A DNA stretch of 64,000 nt from positions 1 through 64,000 of the forward strand of contig QKWP01001907.1 in NCBI GenBank assembly GCA_003550325.1. The letters run 5' to 3'. Below, piece by piece: positions 49,589 through 62,092 of the stretch (within the stretch, counting starts at the first letter, position 1; each line of letters opens with the position of its first letter). The DNA is from Gigaspora rosea. Taxonomy: Eukaryota > Glomeromycota > Glomeromycetes > Diversisporales > Gigasporaceae. A program made the position numbers and the translations under genes. The notes beneath the pieces were generated by a model. It searched no databases. It saw only the letters and a program-made list of their open reading frames with translations, and had not been told where the DNA came from.

Positions 49589-50321
49589 TAGGGATGGGTT
49601 CGGTCAGCTAGGTCAGCTATCGGTCAGCTATCATCGACTATCGACTACTAGCCGACTATAGCCGGCTATAGCCGATAAATTACTTGATCAATTTCTTAAT
49701 CAATTTTTCAATCAAACATATAAACAAGTGCCGAATAATTATATTTTTATATGTTACTAGTAGTTAGGCACGTCCAAATGTCCGTGCTTATTCGTATTTT
49801 TTTTTTAGATTATTTTATTAAAAGTTTTTTATTTAATTTTAATTATATATGTATTTTAGAATCAAAAATTGAAACCGCCTAGAAAAAAAATTTTTTTTTT
49901 TTTAACAATTAATGCGCCTAACTGTTTAACCAACTTGGATTTAATACCATTTAGCTTAAACTAACAGTATAAAGAAATTTTGTGCTACTAAATAATTTTA
50001 ACTCTTAACGACAAACTGCATATCTATGATATTTCTTAAATATATGGGCCAAATTGTTTCATCTCCATAGTAATTTGATATGCCATGAACACATGGTCAA
50101 AATGATTGTAAAATTATCAATGACGATATTGATAAATAGTTAATTGGAATAAAAATAAAATGAATAAGAAAAGGTAATATGTCATCTTTTTTTAATTAGA
50201 ATAATTAGAGGTGAAGATTGAAATAATAAAATAAACTTAAAATGTATAATTTGAGTGCTGCAAAGAGAAAATGAGGTTGTGGACTTTCAAGTAATTGGCG
50301 AGTAATAGTTAAATTAAAATA

Positions 50322-50605
50322 GGGGTCGTTTAAAGCAGGGTGCAGTCACGTGATATGGTACCAATCAACTTGTTTGTTTTGATCAACCCGGATCAGCCCG
50401 ACGAAGAAACAAAGAAGAAAAAAAGTGAAAAAATGCAAAAATACAAGAAACGAGTGTCAAAACCTACCTTGGGAAATTAACAAAAAATGTCGGGAAGGCA
50501 ATTTTACTATAATACCACCCCTAACCCTAACCGCCGACCAACCCTTACCCTAACTTTAATTAAAAAGTCAAAATCATATGACTGCACCCTGCTTTAAACG
50601 ACCCC
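50322..50605. mobile_element. 284-bp MITE with GGGGTCGTTTAAAGCAGGG ends
   Basis: Terminal inverted repeats of about 33 bp start GGGGTCGTTTAAAGCAGGGT. The 8-bp duplication TTAAAATA lies at 50314-50321 and 50606-50613. The interior contains CCCTAACCCTAACC and further CCCTAA-like units. The 8-bp duplication suggests hAT, although the GGGG end is less typical. Confidence 0.87.
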
Positions 50606-50613
50606 TTAAAATA

Positions 50614-51904
50614 GAAACTTTTCTTGGCATCATAATTGATATTTCTTTTTTAGGAGTTCAAAATGTGAACGATTGGCACAAAGTTATAGTCTGTTTCGGT
50701 TTAATAAGATCAACAGAGATTACATGATCTAAAATTAGCCAACAAAATTGGTTATAAAATTTTAATACTATAGATGACGTATATTCTGATTTTGCGTGAC
50801 ATAGCGATGTAGCTACCTTATTTTATACTTATTTTAACTTCAACTATAGTTTATTTGTAATTGCCTAAAAAAAAAAATTATCCGTTCGTTTAACGGTTTA
50901 ACCTAACTGGTTTTAATACGATTCCGAAAAGATAACGTCATTCAAACATCATAGCATCACCCCTTAAAAATTTTCACTATCTGGTCAAATCAAAATTTAA
51001 GTCATGTAACATAAAATCAAACACACATTCAAACCCTAACACTAATATTATTCTACCTAAGCAGAAGCAAAATTTTATGCGTTATCTATGGTATATCTTG
51101 ATTTTAGTATACCAATTTTTTTAAATATTTTTAGCAACTTTCGGTAGATAAATCGATACATCGTAAATCATACCATATTGAAATTCTTGCTTTCAGGACT
51201 ATTATAGTCCCAAAAGGAGTTCTTTTTCTTTTAGCAAAGATCCCATATGTAAGAATAATAACGACGGTAATAATAGATAAATGATATTATATGCACTGTA
51301 GTATGAAGACGTTTATTTAGAAATAAAATAAATAAAAAAAAGTGCACAGATAAAAATCCGAAATGAACCTGAAATGTATAGAATAATTCCAAGGGAAAAC
51401 AATGTGACTTCAGGTTTTTTCAAACTTATTTATTATTTATTAGATTCAACTCTGAAAAATTTGTGATATTATTGATTGTGATTACGTATCGTATATGATT
51501 TTATAGAGCCTAATCTGGTAAATAATAAGGGGTAAAATCGAAAGTTCGAAAACTTACCTTTATAACAAATACATATTATTTTTTTAATAATATAAGTCAG
51601 CACTCATGAATAATAAACCGGATCACGATAACTGAAATTGAATTGTATGCGTCATTGGTTGTGTTTTTGATCTAACTTTAGCACTTGTTTTATATATGCG
51701 TGTTAGAATATATAAATCTTTTATATTACCTACAATTTATATATATGTTATTTTTTATTAAGTTTAATTAACAATTCTTGTCTATCTAGGGTAAATGAAA
51801 TGAGCAAGGATACAATATGTTTATCATTTCTGAACTTGGTTACGTATACGATTGGTTACATAAGTACCGAAATTGACCAGTCAGAACTGAATTTTAATAA
51901 TATA
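50614..51904. other. Interior of the hAT insertion, unassigned
   Basis: AT-rich sequence with no recognised frame. This is the largest part of the 6.3-kb element that could derive from its own body. Nothing resembling a hAT dimerisation domain or zinc-finger BED domain was seen. Confidence 0.4.
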
Positions 51905-52596
51905 CTAGTGCGACGGGTGGCGCATTCGCGCCACCCATCTTATTCAGCATTTTTAAACTATATAGACTACTGCAAAAGATTAAGACTACATTATTTAACA
52001 TTATAATTATGGTTTTCTAATATGATTACTGTAAAAAATTTGTTATAAACTAAGTCACAAATATGGTATATATAATGGTAAGCTTTATTATAATTGATAT
52101 GATTTAATCATTAGCTACTGTATTGAATTCTATTACAGGCTCATTTGCTACTTCGATTACCACAGTATATGATTAAGGTGGAGTTAGCTCGCGTTGGAAT
52201 AATTGTAATTTCTATCATAAAGAATTCAGTTACAAATACTTACCTGTTATTCCTAAAGACAGTAAATATGTTTAGGTTAAATTAATTGTGTTTAAAGTAA
52301 TATCAATAATAAAATACTATAAAAATCTGTTACAAAACTTACTATTCTGTTGACTAAAGAGTATGGTTGAATTGGTTTGTATCATGAATTCTATCGTGAT
52401 TTCTACAATGGGTCGATAAAATTTCTGTTACTGCACTTGCTATTTTGGTGTTATAGTATTTATTACGTTTGTAATAGAACTGTAATATAGTTAAAGTTGG
52501 CTGTTATGTACTGAAATAATCTTGTTTTTTACCATCTGTTACTGTAAAAAATTTTATACAAAGCTTACCTACTCTGGCTATGTAAAAATTCTGTAA

Positions 52597-54065
52597 GGCC
52601 ACGCAAAATTAATTTTCGCATTGATAAGGCCATGCAAAGTTAATTTTTCGTTTTGCATAACCTGGTGTTTCAAAATCCTGGTCGGCAGGTCGGATTATTA
52701 TTATTATTTTTTTTTTTTTAAAAAAAAAAACCAACTTCAGCGTGGCCTAAATTAATGTCTAGGGTCACAAAAGTTAATTCTTTTGTTTGCATAACATGGA
52801 ATCAGAAAAATTTTTTTATTGGACCTATTGGGTAATTCTGAACATTAAGGGGAGAAAAAATTTAAATGCTAAACATGGAATAATTGGCACATAGGAACTT
52901 TTTTAAAAAAAAATTTCTTTTTGAAAAATTGGGTCAGTAGGTTATACAAAATGAAAATTTAACTTTGCATGGCTTAACTCATGTCCCAATTTTTCAAAAA
53001 AAAAAACTTTTTCAAAAGATTTCAATTGTCCCAATTATTCCATTTTTGCTTTGATTTTTTTTTCTGGCATTTCCCGATAGCGACTATAATTTTCTGGAAT
53101 CATTAATAGATCTGCAAAAAAAGTACAAAATATGTATATGCAAACAAAATGAGCATATTAATTTAAAGTAGATTAAAAAAAATTTGACTCAACTGAGATT
53201 TGGAACACCATGTTATTCAAAACAAAAAATTACCTACCATTTTGGCGACTGTAGTATAGCTTAGTCTGCATTACAATTGTTTTGAGATCCTTCCGATTTT
53301 TGATATTTATTTTTTCATCTAATGTTACCCAATAAAGATTTTATTTCTCATATTTGTTTGATAGACTGACGAAAAAATATGATTGTTGGCCCAATTTGTT
53401 GATTCTTTACTATGCAAAATAAAAAATTTTGCATAACTTTAGTAGACATGAATATTATTCTATCAATTTATAGTAAATTAAAAATTAAAAAAAAAATCTG
53501 ACCAACCAATTTAAGTTTTCATGTCTATTAAGATTATGCAAGGTTAATTTTTTCATTTTTGCATAGCAAAGAATCAAAAAATTGGATCAGTCTCCACTGG
53601 GTGACATCAGATGAGAATAGCAAAAAAAAATAAATGTTAAAAATCGAACAATTGGCATAATTGGATCTAAAAAAAAGAAAAAAAATTCAAAATATTGAAA
53701 AAAATAGGTCAGTAAGTAATACAAAATGAACAATCAACTTTGGGTGGCCTTTAAATTATGGTAAAAAAAAAAATCCTGTTACAAACCTATTCGATGCATA
53801 ATATATGGGTTTGCCAATTGTTCGATTTTTGACATATATTTTTTTCCACTATTCTCATCTGGTGTCAACTAATGGGGACCTTAATTTCCCATAATTTTTT
53901 GTTAGGACTGATGGAAAAAATATGACTGCTGACACAATTTTTTGCAAAATGAACTGTTAACCTTGCATAGCCTTAGTAGACGTGAACAATTAAAAAGACA
54001 AAAAAAAATCTGTCCAACTGACCTAAATCTTCAGATTCCATGTAATGCAAAACGAAAAATCATCT
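52597..54065. repeat. Cluster of nested TAAGGCCATGCAAAGTTAAT-family MITEs
   Basis: At least ten ends of one family occur in both orientations. Left-type ends are near 52597, 52624, 52762 and 53525; right-type ends are near 52740, 52965, 53225, 53430, 53740, 53955 and 54055. Between them are GGTCAGTAGGTTATACAAAA, ATTGGCATAATTGGA and TCTCATCTGGTGTCAAC-like blocks that are themselves repeated and inverted. This implies repeated insertion of the family into its own copies. The same family is at 41834-42032. Confidence 0.7.
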
Positions 54066-54376
54066 GTAAGACTTATCATTGAGTTAGTTTGATTGAAGCA
54101 ATTATTTCTTTCATAAAGAATTCTGGTTATGGCTTAGTTTGCGTTGGAACTATTATGCTTTCCATCATAAGTTACTCTAATATCAACAAAGTGCACATAA
54201 TGAACAAAAGTCAATTTTTAAAAAATAAAAGATAACTGAAAACATGAATAAGAATAACTGACCATTTCAATATTCTTGCTACGATTCATCGATTTATGCG
54301 AACGATAAATGTCGCAATCTATACATAAGTCAGCAATGATCACTAACCTTATAAGGTTAGTACTATAAATGCTGAT

Positions 54377-54914
54377 TAGGGACCCTAGTTTTATGAGATG
54401 CGATGCGATGCGCATAATGAGCCAATTTTTAGCATCGCATATGCGAAGCATAATTTGGCCCAAATCGCATAATAGTAAATAGTGCTTGTGATTGATCATT
54501 TTTAATATAAAAAATTTTGAGCGCAATTTTTTTATATATGTTGTCAATCCTTGCATCAGATGATACCCGGCCTAAATTAGATTAGTGTTGGGGTAAAATT
54601 ACGACAAATTTAGCAGTTAGTTTAGGCCAGTTGTTGCAGATAATTTAATGCTGGTCAATTGATAGTCATTTGATTCAATCTGACGCAAGTTTTAATCTGA
54701 GGCACAACATATATATACATTCAAAATTCTGAAAGAAATTGACCAATCCAGATTGAGTATATTTATCACGTGGTTAATAGTAAAAAAAATCGCATAATTT
54801 AACATAATTTTACGATCGTTTCGCATAATTCTGAACGTAAAGCATTAGCCGCATAATTTGAACCAATCGCATCGCATAATTTGCATTTTATTTCGCATCG
54901 CACTAGGGACCCTA
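54377..54914. mobile_element. 538-bp hAT MITE
   Basis: The ends TAGGGACCCTAG and CTAGGGACCCTA carry a perfect 8-bp duplication ATGCTGAT (54369-54376, 54915-54922). The subterminal regions repeat GATGCGATGCG and CGCATAAT, again likely transposase-binding sites. It lies inside the Helitron 51905-55241, so it is the younger of the two. Confidence 0.92.
54533..54715. mobile_element. Inverted-repeat element inside the hAT MITE
   Basis: TATATATGTTGTCAATCC near 54533 pairs with GGCACAACATATATATAC near 54715. The interior is poorly conserved. The outer TATATATGTTGTG end resembles that of 203-376. This is the fourth layer of nesting here. Boundaries are approximate. Confidence 0.5.
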
Positions 54915-55384
54915 ATGCTGATTAATCAAATTTTGTGACAATCTCCAAAATTTGACAATCATGCGGACGATCAAGAATGTCATAATAGTTACACATATTG
55001 AGAATGTCGTAATAGTTACATTTATAAAGAATATCGTAGTAATTACCCTTCCAATTCACAGGTAGCCAATCAAAAACGTTTAAACGGACAAACTCAGAAT
55101 TAGATGGTATAGATAGAAGATAAATATAGATTTAGATCCCGATATGCATAGATCACCTGATGACGGTCCTGATTCAGTACCCAAATTCAACCAATCAGAA
55201 TGCTTTAAGCGGACAGACAGTTATAACTTTTATAAGATAGATACAGTTATACATATTAGAGTACTCTAGCCATGGCGTTCGGGCCACATGCTGTAAACAG
55301 CTAATCAAAATAATCAAAATAATCAAAATATTGAAGATCCGATCTACATTTCAAAACAATCTAATTCTGGTAAAATTTGTACAG

Positions 55385-55690
55385 TAGATCATTTGAAGGC
55401 CCGTCAAAATTTTACTATCACGTGATTTTTGGGCAATAAAATAACGAGTGCAGGTGTAACATAATACAAGTAGAAGATCAAAACAAAACGTTTGCTTTTT
55501 CAAATTTGAATAAGAAATCACCTTTCGCGCTCTAACAAAAAAAATTCCTTGAGCAATTCTATTAATGTTTTGCTAACATTAAGCCATATAGGAACCCTAG
55601 CACTAACTAAAACGATCTTGAAGTTTTTTGGGCATAGTCATGTGACAGTGAAAAAGTGATAGCGATCCTGGGGAAGATGAAAGATGCTAG
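55385..55690. mobile_element. Dispersed repeat with CCCTAG/CCCTAA core, copy 2
   Basis: It aligns with 15701-15905 over CTCTAACA, ATTCCTTGAGCAATT, GGAACCCTAGCACTAACTAA and TTGAAGTTTTTTGGGCA. Weak inverted ends (CTATCACGTGATTTTTGGGC and the complement of GCATAGTCATGTGACAG) suggest a MITE. No target duplication was assigned. Confidence 0.55.
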
Positions 55691-55860
55691 GTATTTCTTT
55701 CAATAATTCTATATAATTTGTACACTTCATGCTGAATTAAACAACGAAATAAAAAATTTGGTATTGGCTAACTGGTCAGCTAAGCTGTTATAGTTGACTA
55801 TATTGACTACAGCTATAACTAATCGGCTAGCCAACTATTAGCTGTCCGAACCTATTCCTA

Positions 55861-55985
55861 GTACCAATGTCTATATAATTATACTGCAAAGTACCCAAAT
55901 TTGATTTAATTATACTGCGAAGTACCCAAAATATCTATATAATTTACCGTAAAGTACCCAAATTATTATATAGTGAAGTGCAAAA
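55861..55985. repeat. Tandem array of GCAAAGTACCCAAAT units
   Basis: Four copies of a ~35-40-bp unit with ATATAATTATACTGCAAAGT and ACCCAAA. The left remainder of the array is at 49550-49588, so the hAT insertion split it. Confidence 0.75.
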
Positions 55986-56270
55986 AAATTTACAGAATCG
56001 CACTATTAAGTGCTAAGTGTTCATGTAGTGGTGTGGCAAAAAAAGTTGCAACTATATGATCAATGACATTTTGAACCTTTGGAAAATTTATGCTGAATCA
56101 AATATGATTTATGCAAGCTTGCATAAATTTTGTATGTGGCTTCTGAAGGGGTTCAGAAATATTAGTGATTGCCATTATTTAAGTATTTATTTTAATATTA
56201 TTTAAAATCAAACAAACCTGTTACTTTATAGTAAGAATTTAATGTAATATTATTTATTATTAATAAGAAC

Positions 56271-57250
56271 AAGGGTGTGGCGACTTAGGGAAGTTGGTAA
56301 GTTGTCACCCCCAAGTGGCAGGTCTAGGGTTCAAATCCCACTGGCGACGCTTTGGAAAAATAGATCTGTGTTACGGTAACCGTTTCTTGTCAANATGACA
56401 TTTTGAACCTTTGGAAAATTTATGCTGAGTGACACAGACAAATCCAAGGAACCAGGGAAATGGAAACCCATTTGGAAAGTCCCGAGTAAGAAGGTAGCAA
56501 CGATCTTTGACGGTGCTACCAGAACCGGAATATTAGAAACCGGAGCTGGAGAGCTGGATGATATAACCTTCGGAGAAGAGGGTCCACCAACCTGGCCGCC
56601 AAAGTCGTACCAGAGAAAAAGGACCTATGTTCTGGAATTAGGTACCAAGGAAAGAAAAACCATAGTAGCACCTAATGCTGGGTAGATCAACCCTTCCGGC
56701 CCAACTGGTTTGGAAGTTTGGGGCACCCGGTGATGGACCGGTAGGAAAGTAATGGTGGGTACCGGGTCGGTGTGAACCTTACAAGGGCAGAAGTAGGTAA
56801 TGGTAGCGGTTAGGTACCACCTGACTGCAAGTTGCTTGCCTTGGTGAGTGTATAAGTTACCGAAGTGTAGGTAATACCTGTGTGGGACAGGGACTGCTCT
56901 ACCAAGTTTACCCGTGAGGATAAATTAGTCCTAAGGGGATGTAGGTAGCATCTGGGACTGTCTAATGTATCGGAGGGCTGTACCGGTGATCACAAGTAGG
57001 ATTGACATGCGAAGCGTTGGACCAGAGGGTTTAAATAGACAATCCCCTAGTTGGGTTGTAGGTATGGCAACTAGTGTAGAACCTTCGGGAGGACTACTTA
57101 AATTAGACAACCAAAAGTTGTACGTGTGGCTAGTTGTACTCTCATTCAATGTAACTCAATTGTGGGTGCGCCCAAAGAGGTGCCCTTGATCCACAGGCTT
57201 GATTAAATAAACTCTCACCCAAAGCGGGAACTTTAACACAAAAAAAAAAA
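56271..57250 (+). mobile_element. ~980-bp SINE-like retroelement with tRNA-like head
   Basis: Flanked by a perfect 15-bp duplication ATTATTAATAAGAAC (56256-56270, 57251-57265) and ended by a poly-A tail (57239-57250), so it was inserted by target-primed reverse transcription. The head contains an A-box-like TAGGGAAGTTGG (56286-56297) and a perfect B box GGTTCAAATCC (56328-56338), spaced as in a tRNA. This suggests RNA polymerase III transcription. The body is much richer in G and C than its surroundings. An 87-codon open frame (56422-56685) matches no domain I know. The element is unusually long for a SINE. An N at 56394 interrupts it. Confidence 0.75.
56394..56394. other. Single N next to a 34-bp duplicate (assembly join)
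   Basis: The 34 bases after the N (56395-56428) are identical to 56063-56096, upstream of the element and outside its target duplication. The start codon of the open frame at 56422 lies inside this copied stretch. The join may therefore be artificial, and the internal structure of the SINE-like element uncertain around it. Confidence 0.75.
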
Positions 57251-57265
57251 ATTATTAATAAGAAC

Positions 57266-58044
57266 TATTATTTATTTTTCAAAATATAATAATTTATCTT
57301 TCATATTCTATATCAATATTTAACAATTATAAACAAAATAACTTTCGTTAAATTTTACTAACATGTTAATCATTGGGTTTATCGATTAAATTGATTAAAT
57401 AAATATATTTTATTATTTAATTATTTCTTTTTAATTTGTTATCTTTATATTGCTAAAATGTCATTAGATAGATTTGAATCTTCGTTATCAGAATCCTCAA
57501 TTATTTCTGCAACATCAGAATCTTTAGTTTTCCAACAGCACTATTAATAAAATCAAAATCATGTTTTTCAAGCACATCATTATGCAATAATTTTATTGAT
57601 CTAACAGCTGCTTCAAATGAATCTTCGTCAGACCTTGAAATTCCTGAAATAGATATTGATAGTTTAGTAAGTTAAATATAATTATGTATATGATTCAGTA
57701 TTAGTGTACTCATTATCATCTGGTAGCAATTCATCATTAGGATAAATTAGTACTAAATTGTTGTTGGGATTAGAAAGTAATATCTCAGAGGGAGATAATA
57801 ATATGGATTCTGGGATATTTGGTGCAATATCTTCTATAACGCTCACCATATGCCTGGCTTGTATAGCTCCACAAGATTTAGAAGTCCTCTAGTTAAGCAT
57901 TAGGGGACTGTCATAATCTAAATCTTCTGGGTATTCTAATAGTTTTGTATAACATGCCTAATTGTCTTTTTACTATTATTAATAAAAACATTTTCGTATT
58001 TGTGTAAAATACTATAGATGCATTTTAGTAAAACTTTTTTTTAA
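57266..58044 (+). other. Gene-poor region with decayed coding-like fragments
   Basis: Two short plus-strand stretches look like acidic, serine-rich coding remnants: MSLDRFESSLSESSIISATS (57459 on) and LTAASNESSSDLEIPEIDID (57601 on). Both are soon stopped. I do not recognise them; they could be the start of an old transposon gene. Confidence 0.3.
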
Positions 58045-61000
58045 GTTTTTTTTTTTTTAAATGTTAAGGTAAGCCTTGCTTTTATCTTTATTAAATTTAA
58101 TAGAAACTTTTTACAATACTGAAAGAAATTTCATTTTTTTAAATCTAATGCTAAGAATAAAAACTCAGACATATATCTAAGTAAACCTAAATACTTATTT
58201 GCGGCCTAAACCTACCAGAGTGGCCAAGGCTCACCTAGATTTGTGTATACGTAAGAATATCAGATGAAGGTGTAGAAAATTTGATCCATTTATACAACCA
58301 AGTTTCAATTTTTTGTAGTGAAATATCAGAAATGTGATTATGACTATCTTGTATATTTTTTGAAAAATTAGATATAGGAAATGTATTAGAGGAAGAAGGT
58401 GAAGTTTGGGAGTACATTGCTTGATTTTGAGATCTAGAAATGCAGTATGGAATCCAAATATTTGTATAAATTTGCTAATTGATATGAAGTAAAAGTAAAA
58501 TAGTAAGGGAGCAGGCAGATTAAGAAGATAAGTAAGTTCATATAGGATAAATATAATATCCAAAGGTATCAAACCAAATAAAGTAGAAAGCAAAGAAGGT
58601 TGGTTGGAAAGTTGATGAATTTGAAAGCTATTCAAGTTTATAATTTGAGTATAAAGATTCTCAGCAGCTAAATTAGAAATTTCAAGTTTGTTAGGACTTA
58701 GTATATGAGCTAAAGAGTCTTTTATAAGTTTAAATAAGGGTTCAGAGGTAGGACAAATAATCCAGTGTAAGGGTTTACTTGCTTGCTGGCAGAGGTGACA
58801 GGTATTAGGATAAGATAGATTTCTTCGATAAAGAATATGTTGAGCAGGAAGATCATTTAAAAGTATTTTAATTCTAAAAAATTTGAGTGTTGAAGAGTGA
58901 AAATTATATAAAAAGTTTGAAAATTTTTGGTTATTATTAATATATAACCAGGTAGCATTCTAGTTAATATATTGTGATATTTGTAGCCATTGTTGAAAAC
59001 GAGTTTGAGAAGACCAAAGAGCAAGGTATATAGTTCTAGCACAGTGACAGATAGGAAGTTCAATAGGAAAATTATCAATAGAGAGAGTAAAATTGTGATT
59101 GTAAATATTCTGTGAATCAAAAAGAAGATATGGGACAGTTTGATGACAGCGAGCTAGTTGATCAGCTTTGTTATTGAATTTGTCATCTTGATGTGCAATA
59201 ACTTTATAAAAAGTAATATTAAGATTGTATGATCTAATTAAGTTTAGTAAAGTATTTCAAATAGGCCAATAAGATATATTAAAAGGTTTAGAGAGAGGCA
59301 TAGTATGAGTTAAGCTATTGTATTTGGATATTACAGATTGGGAATCTGTAAAGATTTGTATAAAACAGTTTCTAGGAGCAGTACTAATAGCTGATAGAAC
59401 TGCTACTAGCTCAGCTTTAAAAGAACATGGCCAAAATTTAATTTGTGATTGAAAAGTATGTAAAATGTTCTGGTTATGTAATTGTATCCAGCCAATACCC
59501 ATAGAGCACTGAGAGTTGCCCAGATCAATAACAGAACCATCAGTATAAAATGTTAATTCTGTTAAATAACTATTTTAATGTCAAATAGATTGCAAAGTAT
59601 CAAGTGCAGGGCTAGAGTGAAATAAAGAAGGTATTTGTGCTGTAGGTATAAGAAAATTTGGTAATATTGGAATACTTGTTGGATTTCTTGCTGCAGTTGA
59701 AAAAATAAGGTCAAGGTAATTGGCATTTAGGTTTACAGATTTGTCTGGATTAAGTCTTCCAAAAAATTTGGCAGCATGGCTTGTTGGAATAAGAATAGTA
59801 CATTTGTTTGCAATAATATTGGAATTGAGAGAACAGTTAGAGCATGGAGATGTAATAATAGGTGGTGTTGTATATAATCATGTAAATTGTGGCTGGATAT
59901 TGCACTGCCAATGTGTAATAAGAGTATAATCTGAAGAACTAGATTGGTGACATGCTTTGCCAATAACTATTTGATTATCAAATAAAGTAATAAGCCAAGG
60001 TTTGGTATATTTAGAGAAGTGTCCAGTAGTATAGCTATTAGTTGGTTTGTGGTAAATTGAAGTGTGAGTAAATAGTACATTCATATGTATAATTTGTTGT
60101 TTGGTCTTCCAAAATGGTAAACCACAAGGGAATTTTGCCTTTTGGAATTTTGTAAAGCCTGGGTAAAATATGTTTCCAATCAAGCAAACAGGAATTGTCA
60201 AAGGAGGTGAGTTGATCAAGAAATAGAAGATGATGATGTCTAATTTGTTTTTTGAAAGTAGGATATTTAGAATGTGAAGATAGTATAGATTCAAGAGAAA
60301 TTGATCCCTCTTTGATGGTAAATGGAATATTAAAGTTAGGATTAGTGTTAATAGTCCATCCCAGATGTTTAAAAAGTTGAATAATTTTTAAATTAGTTGT
60401 ATAGTGATTAGGACCATCTATAGTAGGATTAGGATGCAAAAAGATGCTAGTAGATGACCAAAGGTTATTTTGGATTTGCTGGATTCGAATGTAAGTTGTA
60501 GTACTGAGTAGGTTGTTGTCATTTAAGCATTTAATAAAGTTAGAGATATGGTGTTGGAGCTGTATATCCCAAATATTTTTAATATTATAAAGTTGAGGAT
60601 AGAGAAGTGTACTGGTAGGAATAGTGCAGCTTAGTTTGGCCTTGTGCTTGACTAGACCAATATGGTGTGAAAGAATCTTGTTACAAGCTAATTTGTTAAT
60701 AACAATATTTTGTATACAATATTCCATGGTAGGAATTATAACAGTATTAATAATATATTGTGCTTGTGTATCAGTAATTTTTTTAGTTCTGGCAATATTG
60801 ATAAGCTGAGAAGATTCTGTTATTAATAGACATGTTTGCTTTGATTGTTTGTTGTTGTCAAGTATAAACCAGCATCCAAAAAATTTGAAAGGTTGATATG
60901 ATGGCCATAGTGAAAGGGCGTGGTTATTAAAAACAATAGGAGTATAGTTATTTACTTTCAAATTAGTTGATAGAATGGATTTAGATAGATTAACTTGAAT

Positions 61001-62092
61001 TTTAGACATAGTATAAAAAGATTCTGCAATAGAGATCATTCTGGTAAGTTCAGTTTGTAATGAGGCAATCCACAAAGTATTATCCATATAGGCCAGAACA
61101 GAGCATTTTGTTTGGATTTTGTCAAATGTCTGATATTTGAGATTAGTTATCCAAGATGTACCAATTGGGTAACCAGGTGTATTTGTATAAATATGAGTAA
61201 TTAAAGGATCATAGTAAATTTTCCAAAGAAAAATAGTAATAGTTTCACTCTGATCTATACTATTCTGGACCTGATAAGGTGCAGTAAGGCCAAGATTAGT
61301 GATGACTTGGTTTTGTCTGTCAGTTAGTAAATCCAAAAGGATGTTAATTATACTAGATGGTAAATTAAGGCAAGTAAGAGAATGTTTAAAAAGTGTAAAG
61401 TTGACAGAATCCAAATTTCTTTGTGATTACAATTTGCATCTTCAATTAGATTGTTTAGAATGTGAATAAGAATAGAAGTGCTATTGTTTGAAAGTGCAAT
61501 GTAGTTATAAGGAGATAGTATAGTATGTTTTGAGAAAACTTGGTTCAGTCTATTAGTAAGAATTTTTGTATAAAGTTTTCAGATGTGTTCAATAAGACTA
61601 ATAGGTCTTGTAAGATTTAGATTACCCTCAAAAATGTTATTTTTTGAAATAGGAAAAATTCTTCTATATTTCTATAGCCTAGGAATGCGATTTTCAAAAA
61701 GGCATCGGTTAAACAAAGCAGTAAGTATAGTAATACTATGAGAACCAAGGTGTTTGATCATTTCATAGCTAATTCCTGTAGGACCACAGGCTTTGCTATT
61801 GGGAAGTTTAGAAATTGTTTGAAAAACTTCTTCTGTAATAAGGTCAGTAAGAGAGGTATACTAGGCAGAATTGATATGAGGAAGAGGCTGATAATTTTGA
61901 TACCAAAATTGTCAAGAGAGATTGGTTAATAGGTCTGTGAGCATTCCAATTGTGGTAATGTGATTTGATATGCTGTTTGATTGAGCTAGGTTCTGTAACA
62001 AGTTGATTATTGAGTTTAATATTCAAAATGTGTATAGGAGGTTGGTACCGATTAAAGTTGCGAACTTATCTCAAGGTAGTTACTACTCACGG

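Larger units (their letters stand above)
51905..55241 (-). mobile_element. 3.3-kb non-autonomous Helitron nested in the hAT element
   Basis: On the minus strand the 5' end is TCTATCTTATAAAAG at 55241 (A at the host side). The 3' end is a hairpin GGGTGGCGC-GAAT-GCGCCACCC, then GTCGCA and CTAG at 51905, followed by T. About 110 bp from the 5' end align with the 5' end of the autonomous Helitron at 9712 (AATTTGGGTACTG, GATGATCTA-like blocks), so the two share a 5' terminus family. It carries no coding region but many MITE insertions. Confidence 0.8.
49589..55860. mobile_element. 6.3-kb hAT-type insertion
   Basis: It starts TAGGGATGGGTTCGGTCAGC and ends with the near complement (TAGGAATAGGTTCGGACAGC reversed). 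A perfect 8-bp duplication GTACCAAT lies at 49581-49588 and 55861-55868. The TAGGGATG end is close to that of plant Ac, a hAT element. Subterminal zones repeat CAGCTA and GACTATAGCCGGCTATAGCC-like motifs. No transposase frame is recognisable, so it is non-autonomous. Most of its length is later insertions: a MITE at 50322, a Helitron at 51905-55241 and a repeat at 55390-55680. Confidence 0.88.

Noticed and set aside
56281-56350. Functional tRNA gene
   Set aside because: A and B boxes are present, but acceptor and T stems do not pair properly; it fits a SINE head instead.
58231-58635. Frame of 134 codons at the LINE end taken as an independent gene
   Set aside because: It is collinear with the LINE C terminus and is better explained as its last part.
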